From assembly GCF_002950575.1 (NCBI RefSeq), contig NZ_CP026923.1, positions 682,001-746,000 of the forward strand: 64,000 bases of DNA, written 5' to 3'. A program made the translations under genes and the position numbers. The notes under the pieces were generated by a model. It saw nothing but the letters and a program-made list of their open reading frames with translations. It had not been told where the DNA came from and made no database searches. Below are positions 54,579-63,127 of this stretch, piece after piece. Source of the DNA: Pontimonas salivibrio. Its GTDB lineage: Bacteria; Actinomycetota; Actinomycetes; Actinomycetales; Microbacteriaceae. Position 1 is the stretch's first letter; each line of letters starts with the position of its first letter.

Positions 54579-55975
54579 CACCCAGTGAGGGCAACCCGCT
54601 ACCGTCCAGGCGCGCCTTGCGGGAAAAAGAAGGGTGGATTACTGGAGCCATCGATCTTCCCGATACCTCAGAAAAACCACCAGGTAATGCCGGAGTTGAT
54701 CCGGCAGGTGTGAGGCCCCAGGAAGCATCGCCTCTTCCCACACAGCCCCCCGCTACACCAGGGCGGTCGCTCGGTTCACCAACCACCACTCAAGTTGCCC
54801 CTCCGGTACCCACAACGCCTACGCCGCCCCTGACTAGACGAGAGCGCCGCGAACAGGATCGCCTCCTTGCGACTGGCGCTATCTCGATTACACCAGAGCC
54901 CATAGAAGGGCAACCCACACCAGACCCCGCAGCAGTTTCGCAGGGGATGCCTGACACTCCGGCTAGCTTCTCCAGCGCTCAGGAAACTACCCCCGGATGG
55001 TCGCCACCTCCGACGGGGCTTGCGATAAGTTCAGACACCGCTCCGCCGGTTGCCACCCCGCCGGTTGCCACCCCACCAGTTGCCACCCCACCGGTTGCCA
55101 CCCCACCAGTTGCGGACCCTCCGGTTGCCACCCCACCAGTTGCCACCCCACCGGTTGCCACCCCACCAGTTGCGGACCCTCCGGTTGCCACCCCGGCAGT
55201 TTCTGCCCTAACCCCTTCCACCCCAAGCGCTCTCACCCCTAATGCTCTTCAACCCGAGGGTGCAACCGCTCAACGGTCCACGTCCGGGTCCCGGGTCCTC
55301 ACCCGACGCGAGCGTCGCGAAATGGAGCAGCGCGGCGAGTCCGTGTCGGAAACCGTGCTGAACCCGGTGGGTCCCAATTCAGATCCTCCATCCACAGTGA
55401 GTCCCTTACCTGCGGTAGAGGACATCCCAGGCCGTCACCCTGAGCCCGAGCAGCGCGTTGCCGCGGAAGCCGACTATGGACAGTCTCGAGGAGATGGGTC
55501 TTCTCACAGCACCGTGTTGCCTCCCGTCTTTGGCCCCACGACCACTCAGGGCGACACCCACACCGCTTCTGCAAGAACAGTCGGCGTAGGTCTGGATGCA
55601 ACCCATGCCCTGATTCTGCCGGTCGCACCGACAATGGATGTGACCGGGCCAATTGGTGACACTGGTGAAGTGCTGATCACGGGAAATATCCCGTTACCCC
55701 GCCACGTCTCAGAACAGGCCCTCACGGGGGCTTTGGAAATGGAAGAGGACCACAGTCCGTATGACCAAGCAGATGGCAGCAGTTTCACCACACCCATCCG
55801 TGCAAGTGACACGGTCTCCTTGCGCACTAGCCAAGTGGACCAGCCAATGATTCAGAAGCCTCGGTGGGGTGTCGCCTCCATTGTGTTGGGTTCCTCAGCG
55901 GCCATCTTGGGAGTCAGCGCACTGGGGCTACTTGCCTTGGCGCTATTAACCGACATTGTTGATTTGCCTTTCTAG
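54575..55975 (+). CDS. Repeat-containing membrane-anchored protein between nadD and rsfS
   Basis: A 466-residue, mostly disordered protein of unknown function. It has three dispersed copies of a basic RRxRRE-like motif ([35 protein letters not shown]), each followed by a short ATGAI-like or acidic segment; a [10 protein letters not shown] pentapeptide array at residues about 157-209; and a C-terminal membrane helix ([23 protein letters not shown]). It is topologically a long cytoplasmic tail with a C-terminal anchor. Its ATG overlaps nadD, and its TAG overlaps the rsfS GTG by one base, so all three are coupled. Confidence 0.82.
   Translation: MTPSEGNPLPSRRALREKEGWITGAIDLPDTSEKPPGNAGVDPAGVRPQEASPLPTQPPATPGRSLGSPTTTQVAPPVPTTPTPPLTRRERREQDRLLATGAISITPEPIEGQPTPDPAAVSQGMPDTPASFSSAQETTPGWSPPPTGLAISSDTAPPVATPPVATPPVATPPVATPPVADPPVATPPVATPPVATPPVADPPVATPAVSALTPSTPSALTPNALQPEGATAQRSTSGSRVLTRRERREMEQRGESVSETVLNPVGPNSDPPSTVSPLPAVEDIPGRHPEPEQRVAAEADYGQSRGDGSSHSTVLPPVFGPTTTQGDTHTASARTVGVGLDATHALILPVAPTMDVTGPIGDTGEVLITGNIPLPRHVSEQALTGALEMEEDHSPYDQADGSSFTTPIRASDTVSLRTSQVDQPMIQKPRWGVASIVLGSSAAILGVSALGLLALALLTDIVDLPF
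55043..55201 (+). repeat. Tandem 15-bp repeat with 60-bp higher-order unit
   Basis: In-frame repeats of a 15-base unit encoding PPVAT or PPVAD. Bases 55081-55140 and 55141-55200 are near-identical 60-base units (two mismatches, near the end), each holding four pentapeptides. The third-position changes (CCA/CCG) alternate in the same order in both copies, showing a recent duplication of the 60-base block. Copy number probably varies between strains. Confidence 0.95.
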
Positions 55976-56352
55976 TGGCGAAGACACAGGAATCTGCCCT
56001 CCAACTGGCCGCCTCTGCGGCATGGTCAAAGGGTGCGGTGGAACCCGTGGCACTCGATGTGTCGGGCCGGCTCGCGCTTAGTGATTTTTTTCTCATCCTC
56101 AGTGGACGCAGTGAGAGAAACACTCGCGCCATTGCCGACGGGATCGAAGAAGAGCTGTTGAGTGCAGGCATCAGGCTGCTGCGGCGCGAGGGTAAAGCCG
56201 ATGGCCGGTGGATTTTGCTGGATTTTGGGGACTTGATTGTGCACATTTTCCACGAAGAAGAGCGCGGTTTTTACGCGTTAGAGCGGCTGTGGAAGGATTC
56301 GCCGGTCGTTCCACTCGATCTTCCAGACGAGCCGTCAGCCACCAGCGAATAA
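55975..56352 (+). CDS. rsfS: Ribosomal silencing factor RsfS
   Basis: A 125-residue DUF143 protein that binds L14 and blocks 30S-50S joining in starvation. ALDVSGRLALSDFFLILSGRSERNTRAIADGIEEEL and WILLDFGDLIVHIFHEEERGFYALERLW are diagnostic. GTG start overlapping the repeat protein. tRNA-Ala follows 43 bases later. Confidence 0.96.
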   Translation: MAKTQESALQLAASAAWSKGAVEPVALDVSGRLALSDFFLILSGRSERNTRAIADGIEEELLSAGIRLLRREGKADGRWILLDFGDLIVHIFHEEERGFYALERLWKDSPVVPLDLPDEPSATSE

Positions 56353-56395
56353 GTGGGCGCACGCGCTCAGTGGGTGTAGTAATCTAAGGACTTCG

Positions 56396-56468
56396 GGGCC
56401 TGTGGCGCAGCTGGTAGCGCACCTGCATGGCATGCAGGGGGTCAGGGGTTCGAGTCCCCTCAGGTCCA
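56396..56468 (+). tRNA. tRNA-Ala (anticodon GGC)
   Basis: Acceptor GGGCCTG pairs with CAGGTCC and includes the G3-U70 wobble pair that identifies alanine tRNAs. The anticodon stem-loop is CCTGCATGGCATGCAGG with GGC at 34-36, and the T arm is AGGGGTTCGAGTCCCCT. Discriminator A; CCA is not encoded. Confidence 0.97.
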
Positions 56469-56524
56469 CGTTTTTCCCGATGTGCTCAGCACCACCCCAT
56501 CTGGGGACTTCTAGGCTGTGGAGT

Positions 56525-57175
56525 ATGACTGAATCTGTTGACCCGCTGGCGCGGCACACCGATTATGGGGAGATTGCTCTCGAGGAAGGGTCTCTCCTTC
56601 CCGATCCCATCGCCCAGTTTCGCGTGTGGTTGCAAGAGGCTGACGAGCAGGGGATTTACGAACCAAACGCGATGGTGGTCTCCACCATCGACCCGGATGG
56701 TTCGCCCACGATTCGTACAGTGTTGTTGCGGGGTGTCAGCGACGAAGGATTCGCCTTTTACACCGACTACACCTCACAAAAAGGTGTGGCCTTGGAGCAG
56801 AATCCTGCGGTAGCCGCCGTATTTCCCTGGTATTCCTTGCACCGGCAGGTGAAAATTCGCGGGGTCGCCGAGAAGGTTTCGGTGGAAGATTCGGATGCTT
56901 ATTTTTCCACTCGCCCACGAGACTCTCGTGTGGGGGCTTGGGCGAGCGACCAGTCCCAGCCGATTTCTTCTCGGGCTGCACTAGAGGACAAAGTCGAGCA
57001 GATGGAACAAAAGTTTGCCGGGGTGGACGATGTGCCGCGGCCCGAAAAATGGGGTGGGTTTCTCATTCGCCCCCGATCGATTGAATTTTGGGCAGGCAGG
57101 CGGTCTCGTTTGCACGACCGGGTGCGCTTTGTACGTGGTGAACACGGGTGGAAGCCAGAAAGGTTGCAACCCTAA
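56525..57175 (+). CDS. pdxH: Pyridoxamine 5'-phosphate oxidase
   Basis: A 216-residue FMN enzyme that makes pyridoxal 5'-phosphate. MVVSTIDPDGSPTIRTVLLRG, FYTDYTSQKG, SRVGAWASDQSQPI and the ending FWAGRRSRLHDRVRF...RLQP match PdxH closely. The ATG at 56525 lies after the tRNA-Ala; the open frame upstream runs through that tRNA and was not used. Single gene. Confidence 0.95.
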   Translation: MTESVDPLARHTDYGEIALEEGSLLPDPIAQFRVWLQEADEQGIYEPNAMVVSTIDPDGSPTIRTVLLRGVSDEGFAFYTDYTSQKGVALEQNPAVAAVFPWYSLHRQVKIRGVAEKVSVEDSDAYFSTRPRDSRVGAWASDQSQPISSRAALEDKVEQMEQKFAGVDDVPRPEKWGGFLIRPRSIEFWAGRRSRLHDRVRFVRGEHGWKPERLQP

Positions 57176-57302
57176 CTTTTCCTCTGTCGTGCCTTCCTGA
57201 GATGCGAGGCTCGCGGTAACAGCAAGTACTGACCCGGTGCGGGAATACTTCATTAAGGGCCAGTGTTGAGGACAATACGGAGATAGCGGAGAGAGGCGTG
57301 AG

Positions 57303-58349
57303 ATGAGTGAAAAAATTGAGCTAGGTATTGACACTTTCGGCGATGTGACCGAAGGGCCCAATGGGGTGAAGACTCCCTATGCTCAAGTCATCAGGGACGT
57401 CGTCGAAGAAGCAGTCCTCGCTGATGAGTTGGGCATTGACGCGATTACCCTGGGTGAACATCACCGTGACGATTTCGCCATCTCTTCTCCCGAGACAGTC
57501 CTTGCGGGTATCGCGACGAAGACTTCCCGTATTCGTTTGTCGTCCGGCGTGACGGTGCTCAGCTCGGACGACCCTATCCGCGTGTTCCAGCGCTTTGCGA
57601 CCTTGGACGCACTGTCCGAGGGCCGTGCGGAAATTATTGTCGGTCGCGGGTCTTTCACCGAATCATTTCCACTCTTTGGCTACCAGCTTCACGACTACGA
57701 GGTGCTGTTTGAGGAAAAACTGAACCTTTTGGCGGAGCTTCTGAAAGAAACCCCAGTGAATTGGGAAGGAACCACCAGGCCTCCTCTGGCGAACCAGGAT
57801 GTCTTCCCCAAGTCGCACACGGGGGCAATTCGCACCTGGGTGGGTGTGGGCGGAAGCCCGGAATCCGTGGTCCGCACTGCGCGATACGGCTTCCCGTTGA
57901 TGCTGGCCATTATTGGTGGCCCTCACGATCGCTTTGCGCCCTACGCCGATTTGTACCGCAGGGCGATGGACCAGATGGGCCACGCCCCACAACCCATCGG
58001 CGTGCACTCGCCCGGACACATTGCCGCGACAGACGAGCAAGCGATTGAAGAAATGTGGCCAAATTACGAGCAGATGTTTGGCCGCATCGGCCGCGAACGC
58101 GGTTGGGGTCCGATGACTAAAGAGCACTACCTCAACGAAGTCCACCACGGTGGGTTGGTTGTGGGATCACCGGAGACCGTGGCGCGCAAAATTGCCGGAG
58201 CGGTAACTGCCCTTGGTGCGACCCGCTTTGATCTGAAGTATTCAACAGGGCCGATGTCTCACGCCACTCTGATGAAATCCATCGAGCTTTACGGCACGAA
58301 GGTCATTCCTATGGTCCGCGAAATGGTGGCGGAAGCGGTGCCCGCCTAA
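57303..58349 (+). CDS. LLM class flavin-dependent oxidoreductase
   Basis: A 348-residue luciferase-like monooxygenase. The FMN/F420 barrel shows IDAITLGEHHRDDF, IRLSSGVTVLSSDDPIRVFQRFATLDALSEGRAEIIVGRGSF and the C-terminal VGSPETVARKI. The ending resembles the group with N-terminal ELGIDTFGD and targets unknown carbonyl or other small substrates. GGAGAGAGG precedes the ATG. A hairpin follows its stop. Confidence 0.93.
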   Translation: MSEKIELGIDTFGDVTEGPNGVKTPYAQVIRDVVEEAVLADELGIDAITLGEHHRDDFAISSPETVLAGIATKTSRIRLSSGVTVLSSDDPIRVFQRFATLDALSEGRAEIIVGRGSFTESFPLFGYQLHDYEVLFEEKLNLLAELLKETPVNWEGTTRPPLANQDVFPKSHTGAIRTWVGVGGSPESVVRTARYGFPLMLAIIGGPHDRFAPYADLYRRAMDQMGHAPQPIGVHSPGHIAATDEQAIEEMWPNYEQMFGRIGRERGWGPMTKEHYLNEVHHGGLVVGSPETVARKIAGAVTALGATRFDLKYSTGPMSHATLMKSIELYGTKVIPMVREMVAEAVPA

Positions 58350-58370
58350 CCCCAGGACAGTGATGCTCCA

Positions 58371-58413
58371 ACGCGTGAGGGCCCCGCGACACTGTCGTGG
58401 GGCCCTCACGCGT
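58371..58413 (+). terminator. Strong hairpin between convergent LLM oxidoreductase and rhodanese genes
   Basis: ACGCGTGAGGGCCCCGCGAC (58371-58390) pairs with GTCGTGGGGCCCTCACGCGT (58394-58413): 20 pairs with one G-T, around ACT. It sits 22 bases after one stop codon and 30 before the other, so it can end transcription from both sides. No T tract, as usual for these genomes. Confidence 0.8.
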
Positions 58414-58442
58414 GTGGCCGGTTGGGGCTCTCGGTCGCGCTG

Positions 58443-58805
58443 CTACGGCGTGATGACCTCGATGCCGGACGCTTCTGACGCTTCGGAAACGCCTCCGCCA
58501 TTTTTCGTGTTGGTGAAGCCCATCTGGTTCATCTGGGCGATGGCTTGACCCGACCGGTTGCCGGTGCGGCAGTAGACGAAGTACTCGCCATCTTTGTCCA
58601 GTTCCATCACCTGGGCGGCGAAGTCTGCCGACTGAACGTCGATGTTGATTGCACCCTCGAGGTGTCCGGACGCGAATTCACCGGGGGTGCGAACGTCAAT
58701 AATCACGGTATCCTCCGACAATTCGACGGGCTCAGCGCTCGAGCAGGCCGCCAGGCCCGCGGTGACGCCGAGTAGTACGGCAATTGTGGCAAAAAATCTC
58801 TTCAC
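58443..58805 (-). CDS. Rhodanese-domain lipoprotein
   Basis: A 120-residue exported protein. The lipobox ends at Cys21 (LAAC), and the rhodanese domain carries catalytic Cys79 in VYCRTGNRSG, with the IIDVRTPGEFASGHLEGAINID family segment. It transfers sulfane sulfur or holds persulfide outside the membrane. GTG start with AAAGGG six bases upstream. Downstream of a 28-base palindrome that resembles a CsoR/CstR operator. Confidence 0.92.
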   Translation of the reverse strand: MKRFFATIAVLLGVTAGLAACSSAEPVELSEDTVIIDVRTPGEFASGHLEGAINIDVQSADFAAQVMELDKDGEYFVYCRTGNRSGQAIAQMNQMGFTNTKNGGGVSEASEASGIEVITP

Positions 58806-58840
58806 GGGTAACCCTTTCTGAAACGAATCGTCCCCACACT

Positions 58841-58868
58841 ATAGCAATACCCCTAGGGGTATTGCTAT
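58841..58868. promoter_or_regulatory. 28-bp perfect palindrome, CsoR/CstR-like operator
   Basis: The core ATACCCCTAGGGGTAT (58847-58862) is extended by six more symmetric bases each side, so all 28 bases are palindromic. C4TAG4-type A/T-flanked palindromes are the sites of CsoR/CstR (DUF156) regulators, which sense Cu(I) or persulfide. It lies 35 bases before the rhodanese GTG and contains the TAG stop codon of the antiporter gene. No DUF156 gene is in the window. Confidence 0.75.
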
Positions 58869-60508
58869 GCATTGTCGTCATCGGTTTTCATTTGTGCCTT
58901 CACACCATCCACAATGGAGTGCGCCGCCATCTTAAAAGGCCGCACCACGGTGACGTGGCGATAGCCTTCGAAGGTTTCCGCCGTTCTCGCGTCCAAAGCG
59001 GTGAGACAGATTGAGCCGCCGAACTCCAGGCGTTGGAGTGCTTCTAACACCACCATGTTCGTGGTCCGATCCGGCGCTGCGCACACCACGGTGCGAGTCT
59101 CGTGCAACGGTAGCGCTTTGATGAAATCCGGGTCGCTAGCGTCCCCGTAGAGCGTGTCCACCCCGTAGGCTCCGATTGTTTTTAAGGCTCGAGGGTCAAG
59201 GTCTACCACGAGGAGGTCGCTACCTTCGTCCCGAAGTCCTCGCACGATGTCCGAACCGAGCCTGCCCGCACCAATCACAATGGCGTCATAAGGGTGGGAC
59301 GCATTTTGCTCCGCACCCGAACCCTGGAAGCGTCGCTCAATCACACGGGTTAACGGTGAGAGCATCGCGATGAGCCGTTCCTGGTAGGTAATGAAATACG
59401 TCGAAATGGTGATTGTGAAAATGGCGACCAGGGTGATCAGGCTCAACAGATCGTCGTTGACTTGGCCCAGGCTGTAGCCCAAAGCCACAAGAATCAAAGA
59501 GAACTCACTGATCTGGGCGATAGTCAGGCCCGTTCTCAGTGCGACCGTCGCCCGATACCCCTGAGCCAACATGACTCCGAGCACGATGATTGGCTTGCCG
59601 ATCAAAATGAACACCGTGACGATCAGGGCAGGGAACAGTTGGGAAATTGCGCCATCGAGCGTCAGCGACGAACCCAATTCAATAAAGAAGAACAAAATCA
59701 TGATGTCGCGCAGGCTAATCATGCGGGCGCCGAGGCTTTCGCGATACGGAGTGGACGCCAACGCAACACCCGCGACAAAAGCACCAATCTCCATGCTTAA
59801 CCCGAGCCACGAACTAGCGGCAGCCAACATCACCGCCCAAGACACGCCAAAAACCAAGGTCAACTCTTGGTTTTTGGCCATCCACTCCAACAGGCGTGGC
59901 AACACGAAGCGAGACACCATCGCTACTGCTGCCAGAAAAAGAAGGCCACCGCCTAATGTCCAGGCGATTTCTGACGCAAGCGCCTGCTCGCCAGGTTGTC
60001 CCACGGTGACAATGGCGAGCATGGCAATGACCACCAAAATGTCCTGGACGATGAGGATGCCCACCGCAATGCGGCCATGAAGTTGGTCAAGTTCACGCCG
60101 GTCACCGAGGAGCTTCACCACAATAATCGTGGAGGAAAAAGTCAAGGCCACTGCGATGTAGACAGCGGACGAAGAATCCCACCCCAGGCCGAGCGCGAGC
60201 AGATAGCCCAGACCCGCTGTGAGGAGAACCTGGCCGGCGCCGGTGATGAGGGCCACCGGACCGATTGCTCTAATCAAGTGAATGTCGAGCTTAAGCCCCA
60301 CTAAAAAGAGCAGGATTGCGATGCCGAGCTTTGCGAGAAGCTTGATTTCGTCTTCCGCGGACACCAAACCTAAAAACGCCGGCCCGCCCAGGACGCCCAC
60401 GACGATATAGGCGACAATCACAGGTTGGCGAAGGAGTTTCGCCAAAAGGCCACCCACAAGCGCTAAACCGAGAACGGCGCCAATTTGCAGAAAGGTGTCG
60501 TCGACCAT
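58865..60508 (-). CDS. Monovalent cation:proton antiporter with TrkA-N domain (Kef/YbaL-like)
   Basis: A 547-residue membrane protein. Twelve or so helices of the CPA2 fold cover residues 1-390; the central region has AYIVVGVLGGPAFLGLV and FIELGSSLTLDG. A Rossmann TrkA-N domain follows (DAIVIGAGRLGSDIVRGLRDE, VVDLDPRALK), which binds NAD(H). It probably exchanges K+ or Na+ for protons. Its ATG is divergent from the GH3 lipoprotein. The stop codon lies inside the palindrome upstream of the rhodanese. Confidence 0.93.
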   Translation of the reverse strand: MVDDTFLQIGAVLGLALVGGLLAKLLRQPVIVAYIVVGVLGGPAFLGLVSAEDEIKLLAKLGIAILLFLVGLKLDIHLIRAIGPVALITGAGQVLLTAGLGYLLALGLGWDSSSAVYIAVALTFSSTIIVVKLLGDRRELDQLHGRIAVGILIVQDILVVIAMLAIVTVGQPGEQALASEIAWTLGGGLLFLAAVAMVSRFVLPRLLEWMAKNQELTLVFGVSWAVMLAAASSWLGLSMEIGAFVAGVALASTPYRESLGARMISLRDIMILFFFIELGSSLTLDGAISQLFPALIVTVFILIGKPIIVLGVMLAQGYRATVALRTGLTIAQISEFSLILVALGYSLGQVNDDLLSLITLVAIFTITISTYFITYQERLIAMLSPLTRVIERRFQGSGAEQNASHPYDAIVIGAGRLGSDIVRGLRDEGSDLLVVDLDPRALKTIGAYGVDTLYGDASDPDFIKALPLHETRTVVCAAPDRTTNMVVLEALQRLEFGGSICLTALDARTAETFEGYRHVTVVRPFKMAAHSIVDGVKAQMKTDDDNA

Positions 60509-60562
60509 GTCGCCACGCTACCAGCGGGGCTCCCCAAACCCCCGGGGATAGGGCATTAACGT

Positions 60563-61864
60563 GTGACAGTGCTCCTTTCTTCCCCTGCCTTAAAAGCCAC
60601 CAGCCCGAAGAAATTCGTTGTGTGTGCCGTGGTCGTTTCTTTTGTTCTCTCGGCCTGCGCCGGAGCCCTTACGAAATCGCCAGAACAAGAACTTGGCCAG
60701 ATTCCAGGTGCTGCGACAGGTCAAGAAGTATCCGCCGATTCTTTTAGCTTTCCTGATATCGACGGGGTGGCGACTGAGGAACTTGATCCGGTCGAAAGTG
60801 GGGATTTGGCGGGGGAGGTGGTCTCCGGGTGGACGCTGGAGGAGAAGGTCGCTTCACTCTTTATCATCCATGTGCCCGGCACAACTGAAGCACCCCACCA
60901 ACGCGTCATTGACACTCACCCGATCGGTGGTTTTCTCCTACTCGGTGACAATATTTCCGGTGATATCGAGCAAGCTCGACCCTTTATTAGTTCACTAAGG
61001 ACCATGGCCGATAGTGACCTTCTCATCGCCATTGACCAAGAAGGCGGGGCCGTCCAACGACTCCGGCCGGATGATTTTCCGAGCGCCAGCGAACTGTCAA
61101 CAGAACCGGTGAACCGCACCACGGAGACGACCCGTGAGCGTAATCGTCTCGTGTTTGATGCGGGGGCGAACGTCAACCTGGGGGTAGTAGCCGACGTGAG
61201 TCCCGGTCAGGACGCCTACATTCACTCACGCGCGTTTGGTAGCGAACCCGAAGAAGTCAGCGCTCGAGTGAAGGCGGCCCTCCAAGGTTCTATTGACGGG
61301 GTCGCTGTGGCGGTGAAACATTTCCCCGGTCATGGGTTGACCGTAGATGACACTCACAAAACCCTCGGTGTTGCAGAAGAAGATTTTGATCAGTGGAGTG
61401 AGCGGCATGCGCCACCCTTCAGGGCGGCTGTGAACGAGCAGGTGCCACTGCTGATGCTGGGGCACCTGGTGATGGAAGAGGTCGATGATCGGCCGGCTTC
61501 CCTTTCGGAGCCCTGGATCTCCCTGCTCCGACAACAGTGGGGTTATAGCGGAGTGATCATCACCGACGATTTGTCCATGTTGGAAGCATCCGGTGACTCG
61601 CGGTTTGAAGATCCCTCATTAAACGCTGTTGAGGCTTTCGCCTCCGGTGTGGACATGGTCGTTGACAGTGGTGGACTGAGCGCGGAGCAAGCGCTTACCC
61701 GACTGACTGCAATGGTTGAGGCGGTAGTAGCTGCCGTCGAGCGGGAAGAGATTTCCGAGAGCCACATCGACCAGGCCGCCCTCAGAGCGTTGAGGTTGCG
61801 CGAATCACTCGGGGGAGTGAGCAGGCCATTCGAGGACACCGAGTCTGGCGAACTCGACGGCTAG
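60563..61864 (+). CDS. Glycoside hydrolase family 3 lipoprotein (NagZ-like)
   Basis: A 433-residue exported enzyme. Signal peptide and lipobox end at Cys32 (LSAC). LIAIDQEGGAVQRL, AVKHFPGHG with the general-acid Asp-His pair (GLTVDDTHK) and IITDDLSM with the nucleophile Asp define GH3 beta-N-acetylhexosaminidases. It probably trims GlcNAc from peptidoglycan fragments outside the cell. GTG start. Its last 60 bases overlap the convergent App1-like gene. Confidence 0.93.
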   Translation: MTVLLSSPALKATSPKKFVVCAVVVSFVLSACAGALTKSPEQELGQIPGAATGQEVSADSFSFPDIDGVATEELDPVESGDLAGEVVSGWTLEEKVASLFIIHVPGTTEAPHQRVIDTHPIGGFLLLGDNISGDIEQARPFISSLRTMADSDLLIAIDQEGGAVQRLRPDDFPSASELSTEPVNRTTETTRERNRLVFDAGANVNLGVVADVSPGQDAYIHSRAFGSEPEEVSARVKAALQGSIDGVAVAVKHFPGHGLTVDDTHKTLGVAEEDFDQWSERHAPPFRAAVNEQVPLLMLGHLVMEEVDDRPASLSEPWISLLRQQWGYSGVIITDDLSMLEASGDSRFEDPSLNAVEAFASGVDMVVDSGGLSAEQALTRLTAMVEAVVAAVEREEISESHIDQAALRALRLRESLGGVSRPFEDTESGELDG

Positions 61865-62932
61865 TCCGGCACCATTTGATGCAGACACCCACGGGGTGAC
61901 CTCCGGGTTCACTGTCCGATTGGTGTGAGAGCGTCCTCCCGCGAGGAGTGCTTCGGGTGCCAGAAGTTCCCTGATCGCAATGGCTCGGACTTGATCCGGG
62001 TGGTTCATGGCGAAATTCGAGTAGAGCTCTTCGTCGTGTTGGCCGTCATCCCCAATGAGAATCCACCGAACGTGGGGAAAATCTTTCGCGAGTCGCTCCA
62101 GGTTCTCTTTCTTATGGTCGAGGCCGCTACGAAAAATCCGGTCTGTCGTGGGGCCCCAATCCGTGAGTAAGAGGGAGCCCATCGGGTAGAGGTGTCGCTT
62201 CAGAAACCGACTGATAGTGGGTTGAACGTTCCAGGCCCCTGTTGAGAGATAGATCACGGGGCAACCCGGGTATTGACGGACGGTGCGCTCCAGAAGGACT
62301 GCCATGCCGGGCACTGGGCGTCTGGCGTGTTCATCTCTCACAAAAGAGTTCCAGGCGGCAAGAAAAGGGCGGGGGAGGGCCGTGACCATGATGGTGTCAT
62401 CTACGTCGCAAATCACCCCAATGTTTTGGTCATCGGCGATGATGAACACTCGGGCACGAACAGGTAGGCCATCGCCGACTCGCATCCACACGTCATGCCA
62501 GCCGGGTGAGAGCGACACGTCCAAGGTGTGATCAATTACTCCACCGCGATCAGCTTGGACAGTCAGGGTGTGTCCGTCAGCTGTCAGGGTGACTTCGGCA
62601 AAGGGCACCGGTGCAGAAGTGAACGAACGCCAGCCACGAATTTTTTTGGGACCCTGGGCATCAGGCTCTGGTTTGGCTGCGAGCACCACTCGAGCGAGTA
62701 CCCGTATCCAGGATGTGCTGCCATATCCGCGAAAGGGGATTACTTGGGGGACAAGGCCTCGCTTTAAGCCAGAGCGGACGCGCCTTTGCTGGAACCAGTC
62801 TTCGATGCGAGCGGCTCGATGGATGGGGTCCACCGGTCTTGCCTTATGGTCGGTCGATCGGTCTTCCGGTCTGGCCACCCTCCCCACTGTAGTTGGGAAA
62901 GTAGTTTTCGGGAATGGGCCCACAAAATACAA
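61805..62932 (-). CDS. App1-like (DUF2183) phosphatase-domain protein
   Basis: A protein of up to 375 residues. The HAD-type motif VICDVDDTIMVT and later PVIYLSTGAWN, LLTDWGPTTD and ILIGDDGQHDEELYSNF match DUF2183, the catalytic part of yeast phosphatidate phosphatase App1. The region before it forms a beta-rich domain. The start is uncertain: TTG at 62932 is the open end, and GTG codons at 62923 or further in are alternatives. The end overlaps the GH3 gene by 60 bases. In bacteria its role is not established. Confidence 0.85.
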   Translation of the reverse strand: MYFVGPFPKTTFPTTVGRVARPEDRSTDHKARPVDPIHRAARIEDWFQQRRVRSGLKRGLVPQVIPFRGYGSTSWIRVLARVVLAAKPEPDAQGPKKIRGWRSFTSAPVPFAEVTLTADGHTLTVQADRGGVIDHTLDVSLSPGWHDVWMRVGDGLPVRARVFIIADDQNIGVICDVDDTIMVTALPRPFLAAWNSFVRDEHARRPVPGMAVLLERTVRQYPGCPVIYLSTGAWNVQPTISRFLKRHLYPMGSLLLTDWGPTTDRIFRSGLDHKKENLERLAKDFPHVRWILIGDDGQHDEELYSNFAMNHPDQVRAIAIRELLAPEALLAGGRSHTNRTVNPEVTPWVSASNGAGLAVEFARLGVLEWPAHSPE

Positions 62933-63013
62933 TCTGTTTCGATATTCGGCTTCTGTGTTTGTTAGGGTGGAGGGTACTTCTGAAGAGAGCTCCGTCGTCG
63001 TTGGTGAGTCCCG

Positions 63014-63028
63014 CTAGGTAACACCTAG
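63014..63028. promoter_or_regulatory. Inverted repeat upstream of the TetR gene
   Basis: CTAGGT and ACCTAG face each other across AAC (63014-63028), about 100 bases before the tetR-like start. In a divergent promoter region it may be an operator. The rest of the 195-base gap has AT-rich patches but no clear promoter. Confidence 0.35.
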
Positions 63029-63127
63029 TTGGGCTCCCAGAGTTCTTTTAGAAAAAACCAGCTGGCACACAGCTACCTAATCGCTCGAGACGCCGAGCAT
63101 GCGTCCACAAGACGGGAATCATTGAGG

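Noticed and set aside
54979-55242. Low-complexity open frames on both strands through the PPVAT array
   Set aside because: They are a by-product of the 15-base repeat, which is open in several frames; only the frame continuous with the 466-residue protein has a start and overlaps both neighbours.
56402-56524. N-terminal extension of the pdxH frame
   Set aside because: It runs through tRNA-Ala; the ATG at 56525 gives the normal PdxH start.
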